A DNA stretch of 64,000 nt from Crocodylus rhombifer (GCA_038503035.1 JAVSML010024335.1:831265-895264), one strand, 5' to 3'. Counted from the stretch's first letter, positions 32,980 through 44,635 are shown. Notes: generated by a model not told the origin, from the sequence alone. Translations and numbers: made by a program.

Positions 32980-33325
32980 TTCCCCCAACACATCATCATT
33001 CCCTCAGCCCTCAGCTTGCTTCCCTCCCAGCCCTGCCCCACAACCCCCAAGCCCCACTTACCTCCAGGAACAAAATAGACTGATCCTCCTCCTGTGGCAG
33101 CCTCCAGCAAGCGATTGCATCAGGTCCCACCCTTTTCCCCTCTCCCTTCCCCTCCAGGCAGGGCTGGGGCTTTCCTGCCCCTTTTGCAAACAGCACCTGC
33201 AGGCTGGAACTCAGCCAGCCTGCAGCGCTCTTTGCAAAAGGAGGAAATCTCTGGGTTTCCCTGCTAAAAGGGAAAATCCACATTTTCTCCAATTAAAATG
33301 GGAAATCCCTGCTTAGGAACCTCTA

Positions 33326-33709
33326 ATTCATATTAGTAAGGAATTACTGTCCAGTCTTCTGTGAGACTTCTTTTGTGAGAAATTACTCAATAATGGAAGT
33401 AAGAAGTTTTCAGTCTGGTCCAAAGTAGATGCCATAATCACTACTGCTGATCATGATTTTATATAAAAAGGTTGCATCTTGCTTTTCACATGCTAGGGAT
33501 AGCTAGTCAAGAAATATTAGAACTGAGTCTTTCTTTAAACACACCAAATTTTCTCTGAGTTGATGACTACAAAGGAAGAGCAAATACCTAATAGAATGTT
33601 TTACTGAAGCTATTTCTCTTTATATTATTTAGTACTATTGTGGAAGCAGTCATAAGCACTGTATCATAAAATGAACTAAAACCCAATAGTATAAAAATAT
33701 ATGATCAAG
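33326..33709. other. AT-rich unique sequence
   Basis: No gene or repeat recognised. Confidence 0.5.
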
Positions 33710-33808
33710 GGGCATATTTACGTGTGCACCATTAAGGCGATGTAAGGCTAAAATGTCACATTAGTTGTCATATTTAAGGTGCATTAAGGATGGGTAGACA
33801 TGTGCCCA
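33710..33808. mobile_element. Short MITE, family A-like (about 99 bp)
   Basis: Starts GGGGCATATTTACGTGTGCACC and ends AGGTGCATTAAGGATGGGTAGACATGTGCCC. The termini are imperfect inverted repeats, and GTGCATTAA-type words tie it to family A. It seems to be a reduced internal-deletion form. Confidence 0.6.
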
Positions 33809-33939
33809 TGATTAATCTGTCTTAAATACTGTGACTCAGGGCAATCTATCACTAAATTTTATACTTGCATAAAACAGGTACCAAATTTAGGCCCCGTTAG
33901 TTAAGCCGTAACCCAGACATAGATGTTATATGGCACCTT

Positions 33940-34345
33940 AACAGTGTTTTGGCTGCTCCGGCCTCAGTCAAGCCCACAGGTCCATGCATTGCCACCAGGA
34001 AGAAAAAATAGCAGCTGGTGTTGCTGCCACTAGCAGCTCCCTCATGCCTCTGCCTCTGCCTCAGGAGAGATTTGCAATATAGCTCCTGCAGCAGTGGGAT
34101 GCCTTGCTGCCTGCCCAGGATTCAGGCACCCTGAGAAGACAGCACTGGGGCTCCTGCCTGAGACAGCAGGTGGGCTGGGGCTGCATCTGATTTTAGTGCC
34201 CAGCATAACTTTGCCTTCTCTGACTGGCTCTGTCTTGGGCAAGTGCCTGGCTTCCCTGCTAGACACAGCCTGTGACAGAGCTGGCAGCTCCTTGGGACTC
34301 TGCTTGGCTCAGCCCCGGCTGCCAAGGCCCTACCGAAATTGGACC
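33940..34345. repeat. GC-rich block, unclassified
   Basis: A GC-rich island between AT-rich flanks, with open frames on both strands (95 codons + and 74 codons -) that look compositional. No termini identified. Confidence 0.35.
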
Positions 34346-34636
34346 CATTTTAAATTAATCTTAGATTACTATCCACGTTGAACAATAAGAAAAGCAGAGA
34401 CACAAAAGAGTTGAAGTAAAAAAAAAGACACAGAACTGGGAATAGACTCCAAATTTGTGGACTGATCTACATCTGCTCTGAGCTTTAGTCACTTCTTAAT
34501 AAATCTAAATAAATAAAACAAACATGTAACTCCTAGTGTTGTGTTGTCACATGAGGCTTCTTGTGCTCTAAATTCATACACTCGCTGATCTAAGTTAATA
34601 AATAATTATTAACTGAGAGCAATTTTCAGCTTCAAA

Positions 34637-36150
34637 GTTTCATAGTTTCATAGTTTCATAGTAGCTAGAGTCGGAAGGGACCTAGGTAGATCATCTAGTC
34701 CGACCCCCTGCCTGAGCAGGAAAGAGCACCGGGGTCAGATGACCCCGGCAAGGTGCTCATCTAACTTCCTTTTAAAAATCCCCAGGCTAGGAGCCTGCAC
34801 CACTTCCCCTGGAAGCTGGTTCCAGGCCCTAGCCGCCCTGACTGTGAAGTAGCGCCTCCTAATATCTAATCTAAATTTACCCTCTGCCAGCTTATGACCG
34901 TTATTCCTGGTCACTCCTGGCAGCGCACGGGGGAACAGGGACTCCCCCAATACCTGCTGATCCCCCCTGACCAGTTTGTAGCAGGCCACAAGGTCCCCCC
35001 TTAACCTTCTCTTGTGGAGGCTAAACAGGTTCAGGTCCCTTAGCCTCTCCTCATAAGGCCTGCCCTGCTGACCCCTGATCATACGAGTGGCCCTCCTCTG
35101 AACTCTTTCCATATCGTCCACGTCCCTCTTGAAGTGTGGCGCCCAGAACTGGACACAGTACTCCAGCTGCGGCCTGACCAGTGCCGCATAGAGGGGGAGG
35201 ATCACCTCCCTGGACCTGCTCGAGATGCATCTGTGGATGCATGACAGGGTACGGTTGGCCTTCTTGACTGCCTCCCCGCACTGCCGGCCCATGTTCATCG
35301 TGGAGTCAATGATGACTCCAAGATCCTTTTCCGTCTCCGTGCTGGCAAGAGGGGAGTTCCCCAACCTGTAAGTGTGGTGGCGGTTCTTCCTCCCCATGTG
35401 CAACACCTTGCACTTATCAGTGTTAAACCCCATCCTATTCTCATCCGCCCACCGTTGCAACCTGTCAAGGTCAGCTTGTAGCCTATTGCACCCTTCTAGT
35501 GCACCCACATTCCCCCACATCTTAGTGTCATCAGCAAACTTGAACAGGGTGCTTTCTACCCCGTCATCCAAGTCACTGATGAAGATGTTGAACAGTGCGG
35601 GCCCGAGGACCGAGCCCTGCGGAACCCCACTGCCCACGTCCTTCCAGGTCGAGAAGAACCCATCCACTACCACCCTCTGGGTGCGGCCCTCCAACCAGTT
35701 GGCGACCCATTTAACCGTGTGGGCATCGACACCACAGTCTCCCAGCTTTTTGATGAGGACAGGGTGAGAGACAGTGTCGAAAGCCTTCCGGAAGTCCAAA
35801 AAGACTACATCCACAGCAACCCCTGCGTCTAATGATTTGGTGACCTGATCGTAAAAGGCCACCAGGTTGGTCTGACAAGACCTGCCACTGATGAACCCAT
35901 GTTGGTTGCCCCTGAGCATGCATTCCCCGGCAAGGCCCTCCTGGATGTGTGCCAGGACAATTTTTTCAAAGAGCTTACCCGGGATTGAGGTAAGACTAAC
36001 TGGCCTGTAATTTCCCGGGTCCTCTTTTTTTCCCTTTTTGAAGATAGGGACCACATTGGCCCTCTTCCAGTCCTCCGGCACCTCGCCAGAGCACCACGAG
36101 TGCTCATAGAGCCGCGCCAGGGGTCCCGCAATGACGTCGGCCAGTTCCTG
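34637..36150 (-). mobile_element. Young CR1 LINE, 5'-truncated, with intact reverse-transcriptase frame
   Basis: Minus-strand CR1 copy. An uninterrupted frame runs from 36210 down to 34735 (491 codons); about the first 18 codons are flanking sequence. It encodes the C-terminal part of CR1 ORF2, the reverse transcriptase used for target-primed retrotransposition. Visible motifs are [19 protein letters not shown] (residues 57-75), [10 protein letters not shown] (138-147, with the motif A aspartate), [11 protein letters not shown] (194-204), FADDTK (225-230, the catalytic aspartate pair) and the ending RKLDEHLAGVI. The endonuclease domain and ORF1 are missing, so it cannot move on its own. It ends in CATAGTTT repeats (34637-34663), the 3' tail of this crocodilian-type subfamily. 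Confidence 0.95.
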
Positions 36151-36162
36151 TGCTTTGCAAAA
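34735..36162 (-). CDS. CR1 ORF2 C-terminal reverse transcriptase (partial, frame open)
   Basis: Reading frame of the CR1 copy above, ending in a stop just before the 3' UTR. There are no frameshifts or premature stops in about 475 element-derived codons. The FADD box is encoded at 35538-35527. A full CR1 ORF2 is roughly 900-1000 residues, so about half is present. The ATG at 36210 lies in flanking DNA and is fortuitous. The frame is a relic of a young insertion rather than a host gene; expression is not implied. Confidence 0.85.
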   Translation of the reverse strand, partial: FCKAQELADVIAGPLARLYEHSWCSGEVPEDWKRANVVPIFKKGKKEDPGNYRPVSLTSIPGKLFEKIVLAHIQEGLAGECMLRGNQHGFISGRSCQTNLVAFYDQVTKSLDAGVAVDVVFLDFRKAFDTVSHPVLIKKLGDCGVDAHTVKWVANWLEGRTQRVVVDGFFSTWKDVGSGVPQGSVLGPALFNIFISDLDDGVESTLFKFADDTKMWGNVGALEGCNRLQADLDRLQRWADENRMGFNTDKCKVLHMGRKNRHHTYRLGNSPLASTETEKDLGVIIDSTMNMGRQCGEAVKKANRTLSCIHRCISSRSREVILPLYAALVRPQLEYCVQFWAPHFKRDVDDMERVQRRATRMIRGQQGRPYEERLRDLNLFSLHKRRLRGDLVACYKLVRGDQQVLGESLFPRALPGVTRNNGHKLAEGKFRLDIRRRYFTVRAARAWNQLPGEVVQAPSLGIFKRKLDEHLAGVI

Positions 36163-36289
36163 ATGCATATCAGAAACTTGACTCACAAGATAAGTCTCAT
36201 TGAGTGACAAAAAGAATCAAGCAAGCGTGCACATAAGTAACTTTATGAGCTTGACAAGGCAGAGGGGAGTATAAAAGTTTTCGGGACCA

Positions 36290-36400
36290 CATTCTGAGGT
36301 TCAGCTCGACCCCTTTAGTCACATTCTACAGCACCTTAAAGCTGAAGGACTTCCATTGATTTCAAATACTCTGTACAGAATGAAGGGGACCAGAATCTGA
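36290..36400. repeat. Degenerate interspersed-repeat fragment
   Basis: 'ggacttccattgatttcaaa' and 'gaccagaatctgacctatga' resemble the 'ccattgacttcaatgg..ccagattctgatc' phrases of a common palindromic amniote repeat as recalled. Old and partial. Confidence 0.4.
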
Positions 36401-36417
36401 CCTATGATAATATTAGT

Positions 36418-36515
36418 AGTATTCCCATGTTTTCTTATGAGGAAAGAAATGGAAAGAGAGAAAGGGTAAGAGTAACTGATAGAGCTTGGTTTCAAACTCA
36501 GAACTTCTGCCTCAA
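36418..36515 (-). repeat. MIR/CORE-SINE-like remnant
   Basis: 'ttcccatgttttcttatgaggaaaga', 'gagcttggtttcaaactcag' and 'aacttctg' align in order with the reverse complement of the MIR core and head ('cccattttacagatgaggaaactgag', 'cgggattcgaaccc'). Highly diverged. Confidence 0.45.
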
Positions 36516-39500
36516 ACCAGTAGATATATTTATTTGAATATATATACCTTCAAACCAAACCTTTATGCATATGTAAACCTATGGTCTGTATATACATATA
36601 CAGACAGAATATGGGTTCATACACCTATCTTTGTTATATAAAATATTATACTGTAAAATATACAATAATGTAAGTCTATACATTCATTTGGTTTACCATT
36701 TGAGTACTCAATCTGAAGTCTCTGCCATTCATTAGGATAGAAGTATAATACCAATCTTCAGAGGACAGCTTCACCAGATTTGTTTCATACACTAAGATCA
36801 CTTGGAAGACAGGGCAGCCTGTTTTTGGTAACATGCCCTCAGAGAGTCTTAAGGATATGAATGGGGCTTCAGTCACAACCTTCAAGAGCAGTAATGGCAT
36901 TTGGACAGTTAATACCCTGAACATCAGATTGGGACCATTCTTTTACTTGCTCAGGTACTGGTGTACATAAGTTTGCATAGACAGATTTGTATACTATAAA
37001 TTACATGTATTGCCATATGATTCCTTCTTATTTCTTGTAGAATTTTGTGCCCTTTCTTTCCAGATATTAGACTATTTCCCAAATGAGTGAAATGAGGAAA
37101 ATGAGTTTACACTTTGCTAGGTTTGGAATGCCAAAATACCCAGACATAGCAGCTAATGTAGGGTTAATAGGCACTCTGTAGAGAGCAAACAGATTGCTCT
37201 GTGCCTCGTGCAAACCATCATTAGACAGGCAACAACCCTCAGTACTAGTGAGCTCCCACTCAACAACATTGTCTGTGGACTTAAGGAAAAGTCTCCAGAG
37301 TGGTAGAAAACAAGGTACATTTCTATCTTTTAACATAAAGTCTGATCCTGTAAAGTGCTGAACGTTTGCTGAAAATTCAAAAAGGTAACATATATTATAG
37401 TCCACAGTATCTCTCAGGACCAGTTCATTGACAAGACATGTTGTTGGTATTACAGTGAGCCATTCTCAAGCTATTTTTTAAAAGAAGCATATAATCATTA
37501 TGAACAATATAGTTTGTCTTACTGTAAATAATAGAGGATCTGATCACATTGTGGTAGGTTCACCAAGAAGCACAAAATAAAAGCAACTCTTGGCCTAATA
37601 AGCTTTAACCTAATTAGATAGAAAATTATTTGTGATATTTTGGGAGACCTTATGGCTACTCTACTTTTTGTTACCAGCTCTCTCTCCCCCTGTTTCATTT
37701 CTTCATAGGATTAGATATATTTGATTTATTCAAACATAGATAATAATTTCTTATTCTTTAATCCCTGACCTTTTAAAACAGCATGAATATACTTCATATC
37801 TAAACATAAAGATCATCAGCATTAAGCATACATTTGAACTTTAAAAATAAGAAATTATCATATTTTGACCATATAAAAGTGACAAGGGGAAAAGGAGACT
37901 GTAAAAAGCTGTGTCAGTTATTAAATATTGAAAAAAATTTTTTTAATTCAAAATTTGTAAAAGTTCTTGATGTGTTTAGAACATTGTCCATTTTATTTAT
38001 AAATTATCTGTGGAGGTAGATGAACTTCTATCTTATATAAATAGGAAAGTATCATATTAAAGAAAACTCAGTTTAGAGACATTAGAAGTCTTCTTTGGTA
38101 TAAACTTTAGCTTTCTGAAATGAATATTCCACAATTGCAGCAAGTTTGTGGCCTGAGCATATACTCAACCTAAAGGCAGGTTCTGCTTGAAAAATAGTTT
38201 TATGGGGTTCCATGAACTGATTTGGGGTTTTATTTAGCTGTTTTAAAAATATTAATTCCACATTGTATTATGTCAGTTTACAAGTACAAAGACTGGTTGT
38301 TTTTTTCTGAGTAGCCATTATTACTTAGTCTGATATTTGAAATGGCACCTTCTGTCTTACACAGTACCACCTGCAATACTATCATGTGAGCTAATTCTTA
38401 TAAAACAGTATTTTCTGGACCAAAATTTCTATGGTAGATATCTAAGCAGAAAGGGGCCTTACCTCTCATAACTGCTGGCTCTGCAATTTTTCAAATGGCA
38501 AGCGATACAACAATGAACAGCTGTGATTATAAAAGTATTTTTTATATAACTGGTTTTCAGACCTGGGTCCATTCTTTTTTCTTGTTTTGTGACCAGTATT
38601 GATTAGACCATGGCCAGACCCAACCAGCATGCATTAAACCATAGCCAGACCCATGTATCAGGAGCATGATTTTAAGTTGACCATTTCCTCTAAAATGCAC
38701 ATTGCATTTCCAATAATAAACTTTATCACTGGTTGTCAAGAGAATACTTTTAAAATGTACTATTATATTACAGGCCAGATTTATAAGATTATGTTCTGCA
38801 TTGTCATATATCTATTTAATACATCCAAAAATCTACATTCAAAAAAAAAAAGCAAGAAAAATCAACAAATTTAAATAGAAGCATCTGTGTGGTATAATAT
38901 CCTGATTTATGTTTAGTTTTAAAACAATGACTATTAGAACATAATTAGTGAAGAGTCATTGTTAAAATTATGAGTCAGGTTCATCATTTCTCTCTCCTAC
39001 TGCTGTGCTGTACTCTGGTGATGACTATCTGTAAATGCCACTTTACTGCATTTTCAGTCATTTTGCACTACCAGGGCAGTGCAAACCAGCCAGCATGAAA
39101 CCTGCAGATCCAGCCTGTAACATTGTCTCTGAACCAAGCTTTGCCTTTTAGATCATTAAGGATTTCGTTCTGTTTGTCATGAAGGATCAATCTAATCAAC
39201 AACACAAGATTTTACACTGGTTCACTTCTTTCATGTTCAGAAATACATTTAACAAGTGAAAAGATATATTTTATGTTCAATTTCCCTTTAGTTTAGGAAA
39301 AGAGATCATTCTACCTTAGAAGAAGAATTTGTAATGGATTACACACTAGGGAACACGAGAGTCGATAAATTAGTTTCTATATATTTCATACAGAGTTAGA
39401 ACATGTAATCCAGTGCCCTACATTTGGAATAAAAATCTATGAATTCTTACTTGACACAGGAAGGTATACCTCTAGTAAACAGCTATTCCTTTGAAATGCA

Positions 39501-41252
39501 ATTAGATCTTTGAAACTCCATGCAGTTGAATAAATCAGTATTCCTTACCAGATTAATTATCTATGTACTGTTTGTCTGTATACAGTAGAGTGTTATGCAG
39601 CACAATGCCAATTAAAACTGATCCATTAATCACCAATAAAAAATTAAAGGTTCATTATCTGTAACTCTGTGTCTGAGACGAAGAGGAAGGCTGGGTTATG
39701 TAAGTGCCTGTATAGCGTTGACTGGAGGCTCAGGATGTCTAAGTAGTATGGGGGAGTGGGGGGGAGGAGTGCAAGCATTGGTGGAGGAATGCATTTAATA
39801 GTGGAAGATAACTGTTTAAAGATATAACATGTGCTGTCTCTACTTCAAGCTTCCCAGTGTTAATGAGCATGCAAAATAAGCAGAGTGTTGACTCTAGACC
39901 ACTGTTCCCAGGAACACTCACTCTGGGATGTATTGTATTGATTATATGACCTCTTGGTCTTATCTTATACTCAAAAGTCCAGGCTGCATTGCTTACTGAG
40001 ATAGCCCAAATGCTTTCAACTCCCAGTGGTTTCAAGCACAGGAGGCATTAGGTATCTCTTCAGTTCTTGGGAGGCATTAGGCATCTTTTCAGATTCAACT
40101 GGGAATGGGAGAGATGTGGTCTAGGTCAGGGTAGCTAGCTCTATGATCTCCATGTCTCCTTATTTACAAAGGAGTGTTCCACATATCGCACCACAAAAAA
40201 ATGAATATCTGGGGAAGACAGGGGAAGGGAAGAACTTACTGAAGTTTTGAGTTGCAGGATGCCCTCTAGAAGCTATTATTTTTTCAGGCCTCGATAGCTG
40301 TATTTTCTTTTCTTCAGTACTCAGTAGACTAGGTTTCATGTCATGTAAGTCCAGCTTCGGAGACAGAAAAAAAATGGCAGACTATTTTTATTTCTGGTTA
40401 GGCACAGGCCTGGGTTAGCAAAAGTGAAAATGAAAATTATAAATAAAAATATGTAATGAGGTTTCCAGTTGCAGAACCACCACAAGTTTGCTTAAATCTA
40501 CAGAAGCTCCATGACTGTTTATTTGAACTATTTTAATTATTAGTCCTGTCAGTAATAGAATCCATCAAGTTATCTTCTCAAAGAGAAGTGACATAACAGC
40601 ATTATGAATGGACAACAAGATATTTTGGTAGAATATTGCATAAGCTAAGTGACAACTAGTTTTGTTATAATAAGTCCTACTTCAGTCAGCAGCAGAAGAT
40701 ATAGCCATGTTAAAAGGGCAGAACCATCAATTCACCATAGAACAGGTAGGAAACAATCTCTGCTTTACTGAAAAGGAAGTTCTCTACAGTCCGTGGTAAC
40801 CTCAACTAATATGTTACATTCTAGATATAATACCCAAATGCGTTTGTACAATATTGCAGTACTATTAAAGGAAGATTATTAATTCAGTGCATTTCCCCAA
40901 AGGGGCAATGTATGAATGTAACTGCAACATACAGACTTTTCATATGGATCTTTTCTCCAATATTTTTTTCCTAACAGTTCTATTCAAAAGGGTGATGATG
41001 ATTATGAAGATTATACAACTAATAAAACTTGGGTTTTGACTCCCAAAGTCCATGAGAGTGACGTCACTCTTATTTTAAATGGTTTGCTTGAGGGATATGA
41101 CAACAAGCTGCGGCCTGATATAGGAGGTGTGTGAATTTTTTTAACCTACTTTTGCCTGAATGTGGGGGAAGTGGGGCAGAAAGATAATTTTTATTTGCTA
41201 TTATTTTGGAAGTTGAATCCCCCAGATCAGATGCAAACAAAATAAAACACAC
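36516..41252. other. AT-rich, repeat-poor sequence
   Basis: 4.7 kb with almost nothing recognised. 'tctgatcctgtaaagtgctgaa' near 37340 is a possible fragment of a widespread old repeat. The 112-codon minus-strand frame ending at 37067 covers the same area and is not a known protein. An A-run is at 38841-38850 and a G-rich stretch at 39750-39770. Confidence 0.45.
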
Positions 41253-41512
41253 TGGCCAAGTCTACACAAGACTCTGACTGCACAGCAGTTTCTTATTACT
41301 GTGCAGTAGCATTGTGTGGCACAAAACATGATGCAGTGCTACCGAGCAGTAGTTACAAGCTCCTGCTCAGTCAGTGTCACCAGGAAGCTGTTCAGGGATG
41401 CTACTGTGCAGTAATGCTGACTACTGTGTGGTCATTTAGTACTTGTGTATGCAAATACTAAATGACTGTGCATAAACAACTGCGCAGTCAGAGCCTCCGG
41501 TAGATGCGGCCA
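41253..41512. mobile_element. MITE, family D, 29-bp terminal inverted repeats
   Basis: Starts TGGCCAAGTCTACACAAGAC and ends in its imperfect complement, GGTAGATGCGGCCA; 22 of 29 terminal positions pair. Internally, GTCATTTAGTA (41431-41441) and TACTAAATGAC (41456-41466) form an 11-bp perfect stem, and ACTGTGCAGTA-type words repeat. The element is noncoding. Target duplications were not clear. Confidence 0.85.
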
Positions 41513-42488
41513 GTAAATCTTAATTTTGTTCAGAGTCCTATCTGAGCAAGGAATCTGTGCTTGTGGCTAAAGTTTTAAAACATGGGCACATAAGGTAGGT
41601 CATTAGATCCAAGCAAGACATATACATTTAACTGTCCTCATTTGTAGAAGTGAGAAATATTTACAAATTCTATTTGTGAAAGCAGCAGGAACACAACAAC
41701 ATGGACTGACTTTCATATTTAAATGCCTACATAAGAAATTAGCACTTAACTTTTGAGTATTTAGTTTTAGAAATGTTAGCATGTCTAATTTATTCATATG
41801 GATATATAATATAATTATAGTGTTAGAAGTACTAGAACAAGAGGGAGAGGAAGGTAAGTATAAATATAGGAGAACTTATATATACAGCATATCCTCATGA
41901 CGTGGAAGTCAGTGGCTCTAAAATCATTTGCATTAGCTGGGATCTTATTCATATTGGTTTCAGATAAGCTTTGAAAAGCAAAGGAGTACCTGAAGAAGTG
42001 GAGCAGTATATAACTTATTTTTCATATCCTAAAGCTGTGGGAGAGAATATAATGACATTACAGAAAGGAGGAAGGAGAATCCATGAACAAGATCAAAGGG
42101 AAGCAGAGAGGAGAGAGGTCCATGTAGCTGGCTAGTTCAAACAAGTCAATAGAGAGGTTTAAAATCAACTAGGACAATTTTAAATTCCAATGAAAATTAT
42201 CATGAGGGCCTATGTAATTAAAACTCAGTGATAGTATATATGTATGGATCATAAAGTTAAGAGAGGATTTTCCTATGGTACACATGAACAGAAATGCTAT
42301 TTGGCTTCTTGTTCCAATCCAAGAGTTAAGGGATTAAAAAGAATGAATAATTCATAAAAAGGCATCTGGAAAGATTGGTTCAGTTTTAGGCAGGGGTACC
42401 TAGGAGTAATGTGGTCAGCCTGAGGGAATATAGTTGTTTTTAATGCCTGTTTTACAAGTTTCAAATACTGTTGCCATTTTGGTCTCAA
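41513..42488. other. AT-rich unique sequence
   Basis: No gene or clear repeat recognised. Confidence 0.5.
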
Positions 42489-42941
42489 GGGGCACATCTA
42501 CAAATGCAATAAAGGTGCATGAATAAATTCTGGATTTTAGTGCCCTGGAGTTTATTACTTCTGGGAACTGCATCTGTACATGAGCCTGGGAGTGCAGCAC
42601 ATTGAGCAAGGTCAGAGCAGCCTTGGCTGGCAGGGGACCTGGGGGTCAGCCTGCCAGCTTGGGGCTTCTCTCCCTGGCTCAATGTACTGCAGAGGGACTG
42701 ACTGAGGCATGAAGGTGCTTCATTGTCGGGTTAGCTGCCAGGTCAGGTAGAGCAGCATTTACATGTGCTGCTGCAGAGTTCTTTGCTCCGCAGTAGGATA
42801 GTACTTGTATTTACAAGTACCGTTTTGCTGCAAAGTTAATTAATCTAATCCAGCCTAATAAGGATGCATGTGTAGATGTATGATGCTAACTGCACAGGTA
42901 ATTAGCCAACTGCACAGTAAACATCTTGTGTAGATGTGCCC
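42489..42941. mobile_element. MITE-like element, GGGCACATCTAC termini
   Basis: Starts GGGGCACATCTACAAATGCA and ends CTTGTGTAGATGTGCCC, an inverted terminal pair. A GC-rich centre is flanked by AT-rich parts, with GTACTTGTATTTACAAGTAC forming an internal palindrome near 42808. No transposase frame. The next element begins 18 bp downstream. Confidence 0.75.
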
Positions 42942-42958
42942 AAGAAGTTGTTGTTTAT

Positions 42959-43492
42959 TAGGGCTGTGTGAAGCATCAGTTCCTGATTCGATATGGTGGA
43001 GATTCAGCCCGATTCGGTGGCTGACTCGGAATCTGAATGGGTCAGGAAACCCTTTAAGTTCTCCAAATAGAATTGGAACCATCCAAATTGATTCGGAGAG
43101 ATTCAGAAAGATTCCACGATTTGGACCTGGACACGACTTTAAAAGTTTTTTTCTACATATCTCAAGGTGACTCATGAATGCTGAGCTGCTGGGGCAAATG
43201 AAACATCCAACAGAAGGACAAGAGGCTCCCCAGTGTGCTCAGTAGCAGACCCAGAAGTGGACCAGAAGGACTTTTAGTCCACTTCCAGGTCCACTGGGGA
43301 GCATGTGGGGGGTCCCCTGCATCCCCCAGCTCAGCAACTGGTGCCTCCTGGGTCTGGGGGGGTACCTGTGGCTGACTGCTGAGCTGGGGAGGCATAGGAC
43401 CCCCACAGCATGCTCCCTGGTGGACCCAGAAATGGATGAGAAGCACTTCTGATCTGCTTCCAGGTTTGCCGCTGAGCTTTCAGGGCCCCCCC
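42959..43492. mobile_element. Nonautonomous hAT-like element, truncated by assembly gap
   Basis: Starts TAGGGCTGTGTGAAGCATCAG, the same terminal phrase as the element at 11757. AT-rich sequence with GATTCGGA/GATTCAGA words follows, then a GC-rich part with GACCCAGAAGTGGACCAGAAG, CTTCCAGGTCCAC and CTCAGCAACTGG, related in content to 11757. The right terminus falls in or beyond the N gap. Confidence 0.65.
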
Positions 43493-43502
43493 NNNNNNNN
43501 NN
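43493..43502. other. Assembly gap (10 N)
   Basis: Ten undetermined bases between a C run and a TG microsatellite; the true length is unknown. Confidence 0.99.
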
Positions 43503-43526
43503 TGTGTGTGTGTGTGTGTGTGTGTC
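43503..43526 (+). repeat. (TG)n microsatellite adjoining gap
   Basis: At least 11 TG units, possibly longer within the gap. Confidence 0.95.
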
Positions 43527-43600
43527 CGAAACTGAACACAATACTCCAGACTTGTCAAATAATTTCACTCTGAGTTTGGAGATAACTCATCAGCATCAGA
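43527..43600 (-). mobile_element. Possible small CR1 fragment
   Basis: 'gaaactgaacacaatactccagacttgtc' resembles 'cagaactggacacagtactccagctgyggcct' found in the minus-strand CR1 copies at 21440, 35140 and 53330. Only about 30 bp are convincing. Confidence 0.45.
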
Positions 43601-44280
43601 TTTTGAAGTGGAAATAATAATATTCTGTCTACAAATATGCCATATAGTTTCAGTTGATGCATTAGTTTTCTCTCTCATTGAAAAACTGTTCCAAGGCTGG
43701 TACAGAATGTCTGTGATTTAGCAATGGATAAAGTGAGATTGAGAGATGAGGAAGGGGGACTGTTTTCTCTTTCTGAAGTACTTTCTATGTGTATTGTAAT
43801 CTGTGCTGTTGTAACACAGTGATTTTGCTCATATTCATTCTTTGCACTACAGTAACTTATTTCCAAAGCTAAATGAAATACCTGGCAAGAACTTCATACT
43901 CATTTGAGCTCTGGGGTATAATAAAGTCCCTGAAGCCCAGGTGATGCTTACAGATATATTCAATCTTTGCCCAATATTATTCACTCCAGTAGAAAAATAA
44001 CCTATTTCTCTTTCATCTGCCACTTTGGTCACACCAATACATGGAAAAACTGCTGGTAGGGATTGCAAACAATTTGTAAGACAGGATTAGAATTCTGGAG
44101 AATGCTGGAGGACAGAGGGATATAATGAACCATAAACTCCATCTAAAGCAACAAAAGGTTGCTATTTCATTAAAAACAAACCTCACTTAGGGTTGTATTA
44201 ATACATATGTCAGACATAGGAAGTAATAGTTCTACTCAGTGCTAAAGTGCTTTCAGCTGTAGTACCATATGTGTTTTAGG
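43601..44280. other. AT-rich unique sequence
   Basis: No gene or repeat recognised. Confidence 0.5.
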
Positions 44281-44635
44281 GGACCATATAAAAAAAAAAT
44301 GATGTATGCAATTGGAGAGAGTCTACAGAAGACTAGACTAGGCACTAAACTAGAGAAGACTAGAAACATGGTAAAAGTATTTAATTGTGTAAATGGTTGT
44401 TATATAGAGGTTGCTAGCCATCCTTCATCTCTACTAAATGTGGAACAAAAAGCAATCAGCTTAATTTGTAGCAAGGCTGATTTAGATAAATAGTAGGAGA
44501 AAGAACTTCCTAAATATGAAGGCAGTTAAACAGTGGGACTTGTTACTCTAACAGAGTGACAAAACCCTGATCACAGCAGGGTTTTTAAAAGAGAAGATTA
44601 GACAAACATCTGCCAGCAATGGCTTATGAATACTT
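44281..44635 (+). mobile_element. Ancient CR1/L3-type LINE fragment
   Basis: Degenerate C-terminal reverse-transcriptase region: 'agagaagactagaaacatgg', 'gtaaatggttgttatatagagg', 'acttcctaaatatgaaggcag', 'gagaagattagacaaacatctg'. These match in order the old CR1/L3 end ('gataacagttttcaagtacataaaaggttgtta..', 'aacttcctaactgt..', 'aggttagacaaacacctg', from memory). No open frame survives. Confidence 0.65.

Larger units (their letters stand above)
31388..33325. mobile_element. Large GC-rich foldback element with 1.1-kb inverted repeat
   Basis: Opens with the AT-rich head GGTTTTCCCTGATTAAAA..AATCACAAATTCTCTGATAAA shared with 28368. It closes near AAGGGAAAATCC..AAAATGGGAAATCC, which looks like a degraded complement of the opening. 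Inside, 31878-31953 and 32905-32979 are inverted copies at roughly 90% identity. Between them lies a ~75-bp motif in alternating orientation. Apparent frames (up to 243 codons) overlap on both strands and follow CAC/CCA/GTG repeats, so they are not genes. No transposase is visible. Confidence 0.6.

Noticed and set aside
31960..33083. Series of 110-213-codon frames rich in His/Pro/Ala/Cys
   Set aside because: All overlap one another in several frames and both strands of the foldback repeat; they reflect CAC/CCA/GTG composition rather than coding selection.
37067..37405. 112-codon minus-strand frame
   Set aside because: It overlaps what looks like a fragment of a common old repeat ('tctgatcctgtaaagtgctgaa'); no protein features.
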